From Roseibium sp. MMSF_3412 (GTDB lineage Bacteria; Pseudomonadota; Alphaproteobacteria; Rhizobiales; Stappiaceae): a DNA stretch of 64,000 bases. A program made the translations under genes and the position numbers. Position 1 is the first letter of the stretch; every line of letters starts with the position of its first letter. Shown one piece after another: positions 27,367 to 36,016 of the stretch. Location of the stretch: NCBI RefSeq assembly GCF_030733265.1, contig NZ_JASHJI010000002.1, positions 186,001-250,000 on the forward strand. Direction: 5' to 3'. Below the pieces are notes generated by a model. That model did not search any database and was not told the DNA's origin. It saw nothing but the letters and a program-made list of their open reading frames with translations.

Positions 27367-28713
27367 ATGCTTGACGAAACACTGCAAGAGCGTTTGGCTT
27401 TCAACAAGATTGACGGCGGCACAATTCAGCTGCTCAGGGAAAACTCGGACAAAATTCTGGCCATTCTCCCGCATGTTCTTGATCGCTTTTACGATCACGT
27501 AAGCGCCGTCTCCGAGACAAGGGCTTTCTTTCGTGACGACGCACATATGCGGCATGCCAAACAGAAGCAGTTGGAACACTGGCAAATCATCGCGCAAGGC
27601 AGGTTCGACAAGGATTATGTTGCCTCCGTGACGCGCATTGGAGAAGTCCACAATCAGCTTGGCCTGGAGCCGCGCTGGTATATTGGCGGCTACAATTTCC
27701 TGGTCGCAGGTGTTGTGGAAGCGATTTCGCGGACCATGCCGTCCGGGATCATGGCGGGCAGGAAGCGCGAATATCTGCGCCAGTTGCAAACTGCGGTCAT
27801 CCGGGCGTCGATGCTCGACATGGACTACGCAATCGACGTCTATCTCAAGGCCGGTATCCGGGACAGGCACGAAACGCTTGAACGCCTGGCCGCACAATTC
27901 GAGGAGACGGTCGGCGGAATTGCCTTGAGCGTTGCGACTGCAGCGGGAGAGCTGTCGGATGCCTCCCGGCATTTGCAGACAGGTGCACAGGAAACATCGG
28001 GAAACATAGCCGCTGTCTCCGCCGTATCCGAAGAGACGGCATCAAATGTGCAAACCGTTGCCGCGGCAACGGAAGAGATGGCGGTCTCAGTTACTGAAAT
28101 TTCCCGCCAGATCGCCAATTCCACGGACTTGTCTTCCAAGGCAGTCGAAGGCATGCGCGCGACCAACGGCAAGGTGGAACTGCTGACATCCTCGTCGCAG
28201 GTCATTGGTGAGATCGTCAGCCTGATAAGTGATATCGCGGAAAGAACAAATCTTCTTGCTCTCAATGCCACGATCGAAGCGGCACGCGCCGGCGGCGCAG
28301 GCAAGGGATTTGCCGTGGTTGCATCAGAAGTCAAACAACTGGCTGAACAAACGGCAAAGGCAACCGCCGAAATCGGGACACAGGTTGCCAGCATTCAGGG
28401 CGCAACCACCGACGCGGCCGCGTCGATTTCATCCATCAGCAAGATCATCGAGGAAACCCATGTGATCTCGGCAGCCATCGCCTCAGCCGTCGAGGAACAG
28501 GATACGGCAACGCAGGAGATTGCAAGAAACGTCGAAGAAGCGGCAAAGGGCACGCAGGACCTGTCGCGCAATGTGGCAGCCGTGAGCAAGACCGCCGATT
28601 CGACCGGAACCTCTTCCGGTCAGATTTCGGCTTCCGCCGCCCGGCTGTCGGAACAGTCCGGCGACCTCAAGGCGGAGGTCGACAATTTCCTCAAATCAGT
28701 CAGATCCGCGTAA
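27367..28713 (+). CDS. Globin-coupled methyl-accepting chemotaxis protein (HemAT-like)
   Basis: 448 aa, soluble, no membrane segments. Residues 1-170 form a protoglobin domain with the expected proximal heme His at position 95 ([20 protein letters not shown]). Residues 190-445 are an MCP signalling coiled coil with the conserved hairpin tip [20 protein letters not shown] followed by [18 protein letters not shown]. Such proteins sense O2 (or other gases) and pass the signal to CheA/CheW, giving aerotaxis. No che genes are in the window. GGATGGATCCCC precedes ATG 27367. Confidence 0.92.
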   Translation: MLDETLQERLAFNKIDGGTIQLLRENSDKILAILPHVLDRFYDHVSAVSETRAFFRDDAHMRHAKQKQLEHWQIIAQGRFDKDYVASVTRIGEVHNQLGLEPRWYIGGYNFLVAGVVEAISRTMPSGIMAGRKREYLRQLQTAVIRASMLDMDYAIDVYLKAGIRDRHETLERLAAQFEETVGGIALSVATAAGELSDASRHLQTGAQETSGNIAAVSAVSEETASNVQTVAAATEEMAVSVTEISRQIANSTDLSSKAVEGMRATNGKVELLTSSSQVIGEIVSLISDIAERTNLLALNATIEAARAGGAGKGFAVVASEVKQLAEQTAKATAEIGTQVASIQGATTDAAASISSISKIIEETHVISAAIASAVEEQDTATQEIARNVEEAAKGTQDLSRNVAAVSKTADSTGTSSGQISASAARLSEQSGDLKAEVDNFLKSVRSA

Positions 28714-28758
28714 GTGGAAACCCGCAGGCGGATCCACCGCATCATTCCGCGCGGACTA

Positions 28759-29022
28759 GGGTATGGACCCATAAATGAAGCCGATTTGGCGGTAGAAATG
28801 GCGAAATCCCGTCAGGAAGGGTGTGCGGAGCGGGCTTTTTGCCCGGTCAAGCACGCTGACGCCACGGGGTGAAGCCATTTTGCCGTCCTTCGGATTTGGC
28901 CGTTTTGGCCATCTGCTGCGTCGCGAAAGGCTTGAAAATGAACCACATTTCCTGCGCTTTCGCTTCTCGCAGCTGGTCAAAGCGATCCAAACCAAATTGA
29001 CTTCATTTATGAGTCCGTACCC
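28759..29022 (-). repeat. MITE-like repeat, copy 3 (complete, with terminal inverted repeats)
   Basis: 264 bp, inverted relative to copies 1 and 2. The left end begins GGGTATGGACCCATAAATGA; the reverse complement of the right end begins GGGTACGGACTCATAAATGA, and similarity extends about 31 bp. TA dinucleotides flank both ends (28757-28758, 29023-29024), as expected for a TA target duplication. No transposase inside. Confidence 0.9.
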
Positions 29023-29103
29023 TAGGTGTGGAGTCCCAAAAGGTTGTTCACCGATTGGGGTTCAGACGACTGATCGGTGTCTTGCGCGCATTCCTGCCCT
29101 GTG

Positions 29104-29331
29104 TCATGGGCGCTCGCGCGGCCTGCGCAACGTCCCCGATCTGGATTTCTGGCCCAGGGCGAAAGCCACCAGAGTTACCGCTGCCAAGGCAAAGACAACA
29201 TAGGAAAGCAGCGGTGCGGCACCAAGCAGGATCAGCCACCAGAAAGAGATGTTCACGACGCCGAATGCCTTGAGAACGGCAAGGCCGAAACACATCACCC
29301 AATAGGCGTAAATTCCTTTTGCATAGGTCAC
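29104..29331 (-). CDS. Small membrane protein of unknown function
   Basis: 75 aa from GTG 29331, with GAGGAGAGA 6 nt upstream, a strong ribosome-binding site that supports the start. Two hydrophobic segments (YWVMCFGLAVLKAFGVV and FWWLILLGAAPLLSYVVFAL, then AAVTLVAFAL) and a basic tail (GQKSRSGTLRRPRERP). No family recognised. A long leader carrying hairpin element A lies upstream. Confidence 0.65.
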   Translation of the reverse strand: MTYAKGIYAYWVMCFGLAVLKAFGVVNISFWWLILLGAAPLLSYVVFALAAVTLVAFALGQKSRSGTLRRPRERP

Positions 29332-30031
29332 GGGTGTCTCTCCTCAACAAGGGGTCCGAAGGCAGGTTTCAGCCTTCGAAGTTTGGAAACGGGTCAGATC
29401 GCAGTCGCTGAACAAAGATCCCGAGCCGGATTTGAAGTCCCGCCGGCATCAGTCCTCCGCCGGCATAAATCACTCGGGATTAGGCTCGGTAACGCCGACG
29501 CAATCGGACCCTTTCGTGACGACGGGCCGGCATCATGCGCCGCTCGATCAGCACTCCATTCGGTCGATGGAAGACAAAGCGCGGGGTCGGGTTCACCGGT
29601 ACACCGGCAAGCCCTCTCGAAGTTCGATTCTGGATCGCAATGGATTAGCCGCGCCGTCAAATGGCGATTGCCCGTTTCGCGACGCCAGGGCCTGCGCGGA
29701 CAACAGGAACTCTTCATCGATGGACGTCTTTCGTTTCAGACGTCCCCCACACGGGTTCTGGATAGCCTACTGCGCTTAAGAATCGGTGAAATGCAATCCG
29801 AAAATCGGAACAATTCACCTGGCACGCGCCCGGGCCACTGATGCAGTGACACGCTGTGCACGACGCGTTGGTGCACCTGCAGCCGGCCCCGGATACCGCA
29901 CTCGGCAGACACGGCTGGATTCAACATATTATTGCGCAAATTGCATTAACAACCACCGATTTATCCGTGATTGCATACCAAGACATTCCCAAAGCCATGA
30001 CCGGGCCACGGGAGTTTGGCGATGATGATTC
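29332..30031. other. Intergenic region with hairpin element A
   Basis: 700 bp between two divergently oriented small genes. Apart from element A (29722-29753) I see no plausible coding frame; the minus-strand gene would have a leader of about 420 nt if transcription starts at the element. Confidence 0.5.
29722..29753 (-). repeat. GTGTGGGGGACGTC hairpin element, copy A
   Basis: Read on the minus strand: GTGTGGGGGACGTC, then a 10-nt loop, then GACGTCC. Near-identical to copies B (33448-33478) and C (44445-44473). A possible -10 (CTATCC) lies 7 nt upstream of the first G. Confidence 0.75.
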
Positions 30032-30043
30032 TTGGAAATTCAA

Positions 30044-30439
30044 ATGATGAACGGAAAAATCCCCAAGCAAAAAATGCAGGCAACCGAAGTTATCGCGCTT
30101 CGGAAGTGCGTTGAATGCCTTCACTTCGCGAACGCGGATGCGAGATTCGCATCGGCACGCAACCCGACACGCGGCAAATCCTATGTCGCAGCGCGCGCAC
30201 TGCTGGACTACCTGGGAGGCAAGAAGCACGGCTACAGGCTGATGCGAGCCGTCGATCAGCACAATGTGCCGCACTATTGGGTGGCCAACTCGAGTGACGC
30301 TATTCTCGACCCAACGAAGGCGCAATACGAGGTCATGGGTGAATTTCCACCCTATACGACTGGAATATCAGTCAGTTACCGGCCAAAGAACAAGCACCGG
30401 ACACTTCTGGCTGCAATGAGACGGCTGAAGGTCGCCTAA
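30044..30439 (+). CDS. Hypothetical protein with an HYW...DPT motif
   Basis: 131 aa from ATG 30044, preceded by TTGGAAA. No family name recognised. The protein has a short polar N-terminus with two close cysteines/histidine (KCVECLHFANAD), then HGYRLMRAVDQHN and PHYWVANSSDAILDPTKAQY. The HYW-x(7-9)-DPT pattern occurs in small proteins that may share a peptidase-like fold, but assignment would be speculation. It stands alone between long intergenic regions, with no operon partner. Confidence 0.65.
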   Translation: MMNGKIPKQKMQATEVIALRKCVECLHFANADARFASARNPTRGKSYVAARALLDYLGGKKHGYRLMRAVDQHNVPHYWVANSSDAILDPTKAQYEVMGEFPPYTTGISVSYRPKNKHRTLLAAMRRLKVA

Positions 30440-30984
30440 ATGCGTTTTTCCGGGCGGCAAGGATGGTTGCCCGATGCGATGGCACAGATGTCAACATCCG
30501 GATTGTTGCAAGCAGCCAAGTGGCGCCTGCACCTCCGAACCCCGGACGCCTCCCCGCGATGCGTCCGGGCGCATTGAAAACAAGAAGCGGAAAACGACAC
30601 TTCAAACGCACCGTCTCCGATTTCCTCGTTCCGCTTTGTCCTGGCGCCATTCGAGCCCGAACGTTCCACGTTTCCCGCACCCGTTCGAACCCACGGTTCC
30701 AAGGGCATTCCGCGCTGCCCTTTGCGAATCATCTCGTCTGTGTTTCGCGCCGGGCGATACAACCCGGCAGCAACCGATTGTTGCGCAAGTCGCATAACCG
30801 TATGCATTTCTTCCAATTACTCTCAGATCAGGAGCAGCTTTCGCACCCGTATTGCTATTCCGGCCACGCACTTCAGATGCGAAAATTGCGCTGGTCGGCA
30901 CACCTGCAGTCGGTGCCGGGGTTTCAACAGGACGGAAAAACATCTGCGGAAAAAATCGTCGCGCAGACGGAAGGAACGGCGCTC
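30440..30984. other. Intergenic, no gene seen
   Basis: About 545 bp. A plus-strand frame runs open through it into the next gene, but its composition (Pro/Arg-rich, no start signal) argues that the stretch is untranslated. Confidence 0.5.
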
Positions 30985-31245
30985 ATGCGCAATGTTGAAA
31001 TAATTTCGACCTGTATTTTCCAGCCGCGCAAGCGCGAAGGGGATCGGGACGCCCACCTACTGTTCTGGTTCATCATCCGCCAGAACGGAACCGAAAAACT
31101 GGCTGCGATACGTGTATTTGGCGTCACCGCACATGAAAAGGACCGCGCTCGGGAAAGCGCTTTTGAGCGTTTCAAGGAGGAGCATCCTGAATTTGCCATG
31201 GTTCCGATTGTGGCACTGGACGTCTCGGAACCGGCATCTCGGTAA
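30985..31245 (+). CDS. Small hypothetical protein
   Basis: 86 aa from ATG 30985, with AAGGA 9 nt upstream. The sequence alternates beta-like and helical stretches: VEIISTCIFQPR, AHLLFWFIIRQNG, KLAAIRVFGVTAHEK, RARESAFERFKEEHPEFA. No signal peptide and no recognised domain. A strong hairpin follows the stop. Confidence 0.55.
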   Translation: MRNVEIISTCIFQPRKREGDRDAHLLFWFIIRQNGTEKLAAIRVFGVTAHEKDRARESAFERFKEEHPEFAMVPIVALDVSEPASR

Positions 31246-31253
31246 CAGGGCCT

Positions 31254-31281
31254 GTCACTGAGCGCCCGCGCGGGCAGTGAC
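31254..31281. terminator. Hairpin in the convergent gap after the small gene
   Basis: GTCACTG (31254-31260) pairs with CAGTGAC (31275-31281), with a further CCGCGCGG core inside. It lies 8 bp beyond the stop of the 86-aa gene and opposite the end of the chemoreceptor gene. No T-run. Confidence 0.5.
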
Positions 31282-31315
31282 CAAGTTCGAACCCCGCAGA
31301 AGCTGGCGGAGCATA

Positions 31316-31346
31316 TGAGCGCTTGCCATAGGCCCGGATGCGCTCA
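31316..31346. terminator. Hairpin at the end of the chemoreceptor gene
   Basis: TGAGCGC (31316-31322) and GCGCTCA (31340-31346) form a 7-bp stem that includes the stop codon of the minus-strand gene. Possible bidirectional terminator; no T-run. Confidence 0.35.
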
Positions 31347-33131
31347 GGCTACTCTGATTTCCTCGAGAAACTCGTCGACCTCAAACTTCAGTTTGGCCGC
31401 CTGGCCGGACAGTTCCGCAGCCCGCATGGTCACCTGGTTTGCCGCCGCCCCGGTTTCCAGCGAAGCAAGGCTGATCCCTGACACGGTCTCGGATACGGCA
31501 CCGGTTCCGCCCGAGGCCTCTGTGATGTTTTGTGCGATTTCCTGCATTGCCGTGTTTTGCTGATCCAGTGCCGCAGCAATCTCAAGCGTCGTTTCATTGA
31601 TTGTTGAAATCGTGCTGCCAATCTCCTTGACGGACGTGACCGACGCCCGCGTCTGTTCCTGGATCTCCCTCACCAGACCGGCAATGCCGTCCGTCGCCGT
31701 TGCCGTTTCGTTTGCCAGAGCCTTGACTTCGCTGGCCACCACCGCGAAACCCTTGCCCGCATCACCGGCACTCGCAGATTCAATCGTCGCATTCAAGGCC
31801 AGCAAGTTCGTCTGGCCCGCGATCTTGGAAATCATTGATATGACTTCGCCGATCTTCTCCGCCGTTTGCGCGAGATGATCGATTTGCACCTCTGTTCTGG
31901 CAACCTCTTCAACCGCATGTCCGGAAGTCTCCGAGGCCTGGGCAATGCGCGCGCTGATTTCACCAATTGAACTTGAAAGCTCTTCTGTAGAACTGGAAAC
32001 AGCGGATACATTGGTCGTTGCCTCTTCCGTTGCCGCTGCGACGGATGTTGTCTGACGGCCGGTTTCTTCCGCAATGCTCGACATGGATTGAGCCGTTGCT
32101 TCAAGTTCAGCCGACGCGACCGACAGGGTCTCGACAATCGTACCGACCTTCTCAATGAAACTGCCCGATGCATCGGCAAGATTTTTCTGCCGGGCCGCTT
32201 CGTTCTCACGCTCATGTACCTGCTGCTCTTCAAGCTCACGGGTTCGGATCATCGTCTCGCGAAAGGTCTGATAAGCCGTTGCAACGGCGCCGATTTCGTC
32301 GTGGTAGTAAACTCTCACCTCCCGTGAAAAATCACCATCGACAAGGGCCTTGATACCAGCGACAACGTCGCTTAGCGGATGCACGATTGTCCGTTTGCAC
32401 AGCAGCACGGCAGAGCCGAGCGATGCAACGAAGATGACACCCGCAATCAGAAGAATGCTTCGAACCGCAAGCTGTTCGGCGGCCAGCGCTGTTTGCGCCG
32501 CCTCGAGCGTGAAGACGGCGAGCTCGGCCACCATGTCTTCAAGCGCAAGGTTCAGGCCGTCTTCTAGTGCTTCAACGTCTTCATGCAGGTCGAGGGCAGA
32601 ATCCAATTGGCCTTCGTCTATCATGACGTAGGCCCGAAGGGCGGTCTCATTGAACGCCTTGTGTTTTGCCGCGATGGCATCGAAAGCGACGTGGATTTTC
32701 TGGAATTTGCGTTTTGATTTTTCGGAGATCGCCGATGATTCAGCTGCTTTGGCCAGCGCCTTGGCAGCGGAAATCTCTTCATCAACATCAACAGCGTAAG
32801 CGAGGAAAGAAGCGCGCGCGTCGTCGAACGCCTGCCTGGCTTTCCGGCTACGCTCGAGATTAAGTCCGGCCAGAAGTGACCGCTCCAGGCTGATCGACTG
32901 TTCCAGTTGATGTGCCGTTATCCCGGCAACCGCATTCGTCAGCGGAACATCCCTGTTTGCGACGTCGTCGATCAGCGCGCCAATGCTGACAAGCTGCCAC
33001 AACGAGATTCCGGCGACGAGAAGCAGACCTGCAAGACACACTGAAACAAGACCGACGATTTTCGCCCCTATGCTCAAAGATCGCTTGAAGACAATCTTGT
33101 CTGGCTGTTCTGACTCAAAGAACTGCTGCAT
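31344..33131 (-). CDS. Methyl-accepting chemotaxis protein, membrane-bound
   Basis: 595 aa from ATG 33131 (MQQFFESEQPDKIV), preceded by CCGGAGCG. The frame is open to 33197. TM1 is KIVGLVSVCLAGLLLVAGIS. A periplasmic helical domain of about 190 aa has a His/Glu-rich start (ITAHQLEQSISLERSLLAG). TM2 is SILLIAGVIFVASLGSAVLL, then comes HAMP (HPLSDVVAGIKALVDGDFS) and a signalling domain with tip [20 protein letters not shown]. The ligand is unknown. With the globin-coupled receptor it is one of two chemoreceptors in the region. Confidence 0.9.
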   Translation of the reverse strand: MQQFFESEQPDKIVFKRSLSIGAKIVGLVSVCLAGLLLVAGISLWQLVSIGALIDDVANRDVPLTNAVAGITAHQLEQSISLERSLLAGLNLERSRKARQAFDDARASFLAYAVDVDEEISAAKALAKAAESSAISEKSKRKFQKIHVAFDAIAAKHKAFNETALRAYVMIDEGQLDSALDLHEDVEALEDGLNLALEDMVAELAVFTLEAAQTALAAEQLAVRSILLIAGVIFVASLGSAVLLCKRTIVHPLSDVVAGIKALVDGDFSREVRVYYHDEIGAVATAYQTFRETMIRTRELEEQQVHERENEAARQKNLADASGSFIEKVGTIVETLSVASAELEATAQSMSSIAEETGRQTTSVAAATEEATTNVSAVSSSTEELSSSIGEISARIAQASETSGHAVEEVARTEVQIDHLAQTAEKIGEVISMISKIAGQTNLLALNATIESASAGDAGKGFAVVASEVKALANETATATDGIAGLVREIQEQTRASVTSVKEIGSTISTINETTLEIAAALDQQNTAMQEIAQNITEASGGTGAVSETVSGISLASLETGAAANQVTMRAAELSGQAAKLKFEVDEFLEEIRVA

Positions 33132-33765
33132 GGAGCGCTCCGGATTCGATTTTGGGGCAAACGCGGAGGACCCGCGGCCTGGGAAGAAACGGGACAAAGA
33201 CGAGACTTTTTTTGCTCAACCTGGCAAGGACAGACTGTCAGGCCAGCCGGCGCGTGAGCGGTCGCAGCCTGACAAAAAAATCAGCAAACGGACAGAATTC
33301 AAAGCGGAGAAAGGTTCAGCCTGCGCTTTTGGATCGGCGTCGAACCGGAAGAACAGCGTTGTGATCTCAGGCCCGCTGCCGCCGGCCGGCATCTCTCTTC
33401 CTGCAACGCGGGATGCGGAACGAAGCTGATTGTATCTGCACATTTCTGGACGTCTCGTCTTTGGGACGTCCCCCACACAGAAACGAAACTACAGGTTGAA
33501 ATCTGAAAAAGGGGTAAACGTGATGCGTCCGGACGCAGCGCGGTGGCTGGATGCGGATCAAGAGCAGAACGGCGCATCTCGGATGACTTTCCAGGCAGTC
33601 TGTTTGGACGCTTCCCGACCGATCCATCCCCTTGGAAATTAGCCGGCAAACGATCCGGGCTTCCTCAATCCACGAGGCTCTTTTCGTGATGATCGGCGCT
33701 CGCTTCCGGGTATCATTCTCCCCGTTCGGGAAGGATCGGCTGGGCCTGCCCTGCAGCGCGACCGC
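33132..33765. other. Intergenic region with hairpin element B
   Basis: 634 bp between the chemoreceptor start and the end of the AraC-type gene, both minus strand. Element B lies 317 bp upstream of the chemoreceptor ATG. No convincing gene; a minus-strand frame beginning at the element's GTG stays open for about 60 codons. Confidence 0.5.
33448..33478 (-). repeat. GTGTGGGGGACGTC hairpin element, copy B
   Basis: Minus-strand reading GTGTGGGGGACGTC, 10-nt loop, GACGTCC. Identical to copies A and C in the first 14 bases and in the closing arm. A possible -10 (TAGTTT) sits 7 nt upstream. Confidence 0.75.
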
Positions 33766-34803
33766 TCATCCCGCCATGGCCTGCGGAGACAAGTCGGATG
33801 GAGCCGCATTTTCTCGTGTCTGTGAAGGAAGTTCGCCAAAATGCTTGCCATAGTATGACGTGAATCTGCTCCACTCCCAGAACCCTTCCTGAGCCGCGAT
33901 GTTTCCGATCGACTCGCGAGCGAACCTCGTGTCACCCAGTTTTCGCCGGGCATTGTGCAGACGTACAAGACGGGCGTAAGAGAGCGGGCCCATGTCGACA
34001 CGTTCCGCAAACGCCTGTTCCACGGACCGTTTTGAGCCAAGCTGGAAGATCGCGTGCTGGCCATTTCCTGCAAGATTGTGCGGGTTCTTCCAAACGAGGC
34101 AACGCGCTTTCAAGAACCGTTGTAGCGCGGCCGATCTTTTCGGAGAGAGAAACCTCTTTTCTTTCAGCCATTCGAGAGAAAGGGAGTTTGCAATATTCGA
34201 GACGAAAAGCTGATCCATTGTTCGAAGTTGTTGCGTGTCTTGCTGTCCATGTGCGCTGCACAGCTTTGCAAACGCATCGGTACGCAAGCGGCTGGCCAAT
34301 GACAGCGAATTTATGGTTTCGCCTTCAGGACCGATTGCCTGGAACCATGCCGCAACAGCGGGCAGAAGACTGTCGCACTGCAGCAGGAAGTCCCGATCAA
34401 CCGTCATCGTCACAAGAGGAACGTCTTCCGGCACGATGGCAACTGCCTCGCCGCGTGGTGGCAGAATGAACACGGAGGAATTTAAGCTCGCGTTTCCGAA
34501 AACGGCATGTGAACACGCTTCGGACGGCGCGATGCAAAACACGAACTTGTTCGCATCCGCAATCATGTGCTGCTCGACGGACCGTGTGCAAATCGAAAAA
34601 TGGATCGCAATTTTTTCCGAAAGCCCCAGGCCAAGCCGGCCCTTGAAACTGCCATCGCTGAGTTGCATCAGCCTGACGTCGATGCCTTTGTAGAGGTTCG
34701 CATGATGATCGAAATTGTCGGTACTGCACCCTTCGTTTTGCAGGGCTGCAAGTTCGACCCGTTCGAATGAGTCCGCATTTCCAATGGTGGCCAGATCATT
34801 CAT
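33766..34803 (-). CDS. AraC-family transcriptional regulator
   Basis: 345 aa from ATG 34803 (MNDLATIGNADSFERV), preceded by GGAAGAACGC; the frame is open to 34908. The N-terminal 220 residues are an effector-binding region without a recognised cupin motif. The C-terminal part has the double HTH of AraC proteins: SKRSVEQAFAERVDMGPLSY, then ARLVRLHNARRKL, then IGNIAAQEGFWEWSRFTSYY. It resembles the EutR/RipA-like group. Target genes unknown; no adjacent operon. One of the neighbouring minus-strand signalling genes may be controlled by it. Confidence 0.85.
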   Translation of the reverse strand: MNDLATIGNADSFERVELAALQNEGCSTDNFDHHANLYKGIDVRLMQLSDGSFKGRLGLGLSEKIAIHFSICTRSVEQHMIADANKFVFCIAPSEACSHAVFGNASLNSSVFILPPRGEAVAIVPEDVPLVTMTVDRDFLLQCDSLLPAVAAWFQAIGPEGETINSLSLASRLRTDAFAKLCSAHGQQDTQQLRTMDQLFVSNIANSLSLEWLKEKRFLSPKRSAALQRFLKARCLVWKNPHNLAGNGQHAIFQLGSKRSVEQAFAERVDMGPLSYARLVRLHNARRKLGDTRFARESIGNIAAQEGFWEWSRFTSYYGKHFGELPSQTRENAAPSDLSPQAMAG

Positions 34804-36016
34804 GAGCGTTCTTCCGCGTCGCTTGATGGTTTCGACACAACTGCAACTGGATACGCACGCAGGACTGCGCCGCGCCGGCTTGTGTGCCTGGCACTCCGGA
34901 GTCGGCAAACATCTGATAAATAAGGAGAAGTAGAGCGGTGCGCATTGCGAGAATGCCGTCGTTCAACACCAACACTCCACCAGCATATTGTATTGCCAAC
35001 ACAACCAGGATGTGCCAATATTTTTAAGGCCACCCACCCAGGTGGCACGGGCGCTGAACAGGTGTGGGGGACCTTTTGCGCCAGACCCCGTGTTACTCCT
35101 GGGCGGGTGGGTTCGTCCGACACGATCAGTCACCGAAAACCAGCGAGGGGTAGCTCCTTGCTGATACATGTGACCGGCGCACCGGAAGTCGTCGACCGCT
35201 CGTCCGCATCTATGGATTGGAGCGGTGCCGCCAGTCCGCATCACAGTTTTTGCAACGCGAACTGACTGTTTGGCGCCTTTGTTGCGAGCAGAGGCGCCGC
35301 TTTATCTAGTCCATGGCGTTTCGTCTGCGCCAAATGAGCCCTTTCTCATCGGCCCGGAGAACGGTCCACCGGGAACGCTTGCCGCACTCCTGCGGAAGCG
35401 GGTCTTCGCGCACACGGTCCCGCGAGACGGAACTGCAGCGGCTGTCGATAGAGGAAGCTTCCTGGCAGGGATCCGAACCGGCTCCCTGCCCAAGGCCAGC
35501 TTCACCCTGGTTCGCGGAGTGACTGAGATTGTCCTGAAACTCTTCCGGCTCACCTGAAAGCACGGCTTTCACGAGCAGGCTTTGAAACGCACATGCATCG
35601 GCGTTGACGAAAATACCGTGCTTGGGTGACAGGATCCGGAACGGTATTCCGATCGATGCTACCTTCAGCGATAATGCGCCGTCTGCCGCCAACAAGATCA
35701 CTCTCCAAGTTCGTGAAACGTTGACCAATTAATACGGGATTTCAGCACTGCGGCGTTATGCAGTTTCCGAATGTCTCTCGACACCCAAGACTGACGTTAA
35801 TCATTTAAAATCAGTCACTTAACTTCCGGCGTGAGCGAATTGCGAAATTCAGAGATTAACAAGACATTAATGACGGACAGACCAGTGATTCGAAGACGGA
35901 AAACCGGCGACCCTGACCTGGGGGTATTCGAACAGGAACAGCCCGGTGCCCGGGACGAAGCGAACCCGAAACGGCGGCCTTTCAGGCCGCAGACCATTGG
36001 CCTGTGCGCCGATCGA
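34804..36016. other. Long intergenic region, no convincing gene
   Basis: About 1.2 kb. At 35047-35057 the plus strand reads GTGTGGGGGAC, a partial match to the hairpin elements. A 140-codon minus-strand frame (35306-35728, TTG start, no ribosome-binding site) is the best coding candidate but is weak. Composition varies along the stretch. Confidence 0.5.
35974..35990 (-). terminator. Hairpin downstream of the heme-c GGDEF-EAL gene
   Basis: GCGGCCT-TTC-AGGCCGC forms a 7-bp perfect stem with a 3-nt loop, 26 bp past the stop. No T-run on the transcript strand. Confidence 0.45.

Noticed and set aside
28756-28995. 79-codon frame inside repeat copy 3
   Set aside because: It is the repeat read through in the one open frame. 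The other copies show many amino-acid changes, so selection for a protein is unlikely.
31260-31310. Possible tRNA 3' part (AAGTTCGAACCCCGC)
   Set aside because: No matching acceptor stem or anticodon arm upstream; the region is explained by terminator-like hairpins.
35306-35728. Minus-strand frame of 140 codons in the gap between the AraC-type and heme-c GGDEF-EAL genes
   Set aside because: The start would be TTG without a ribosome-binding site, and only the first half looks protein-like. Not strong enough to call a gene.
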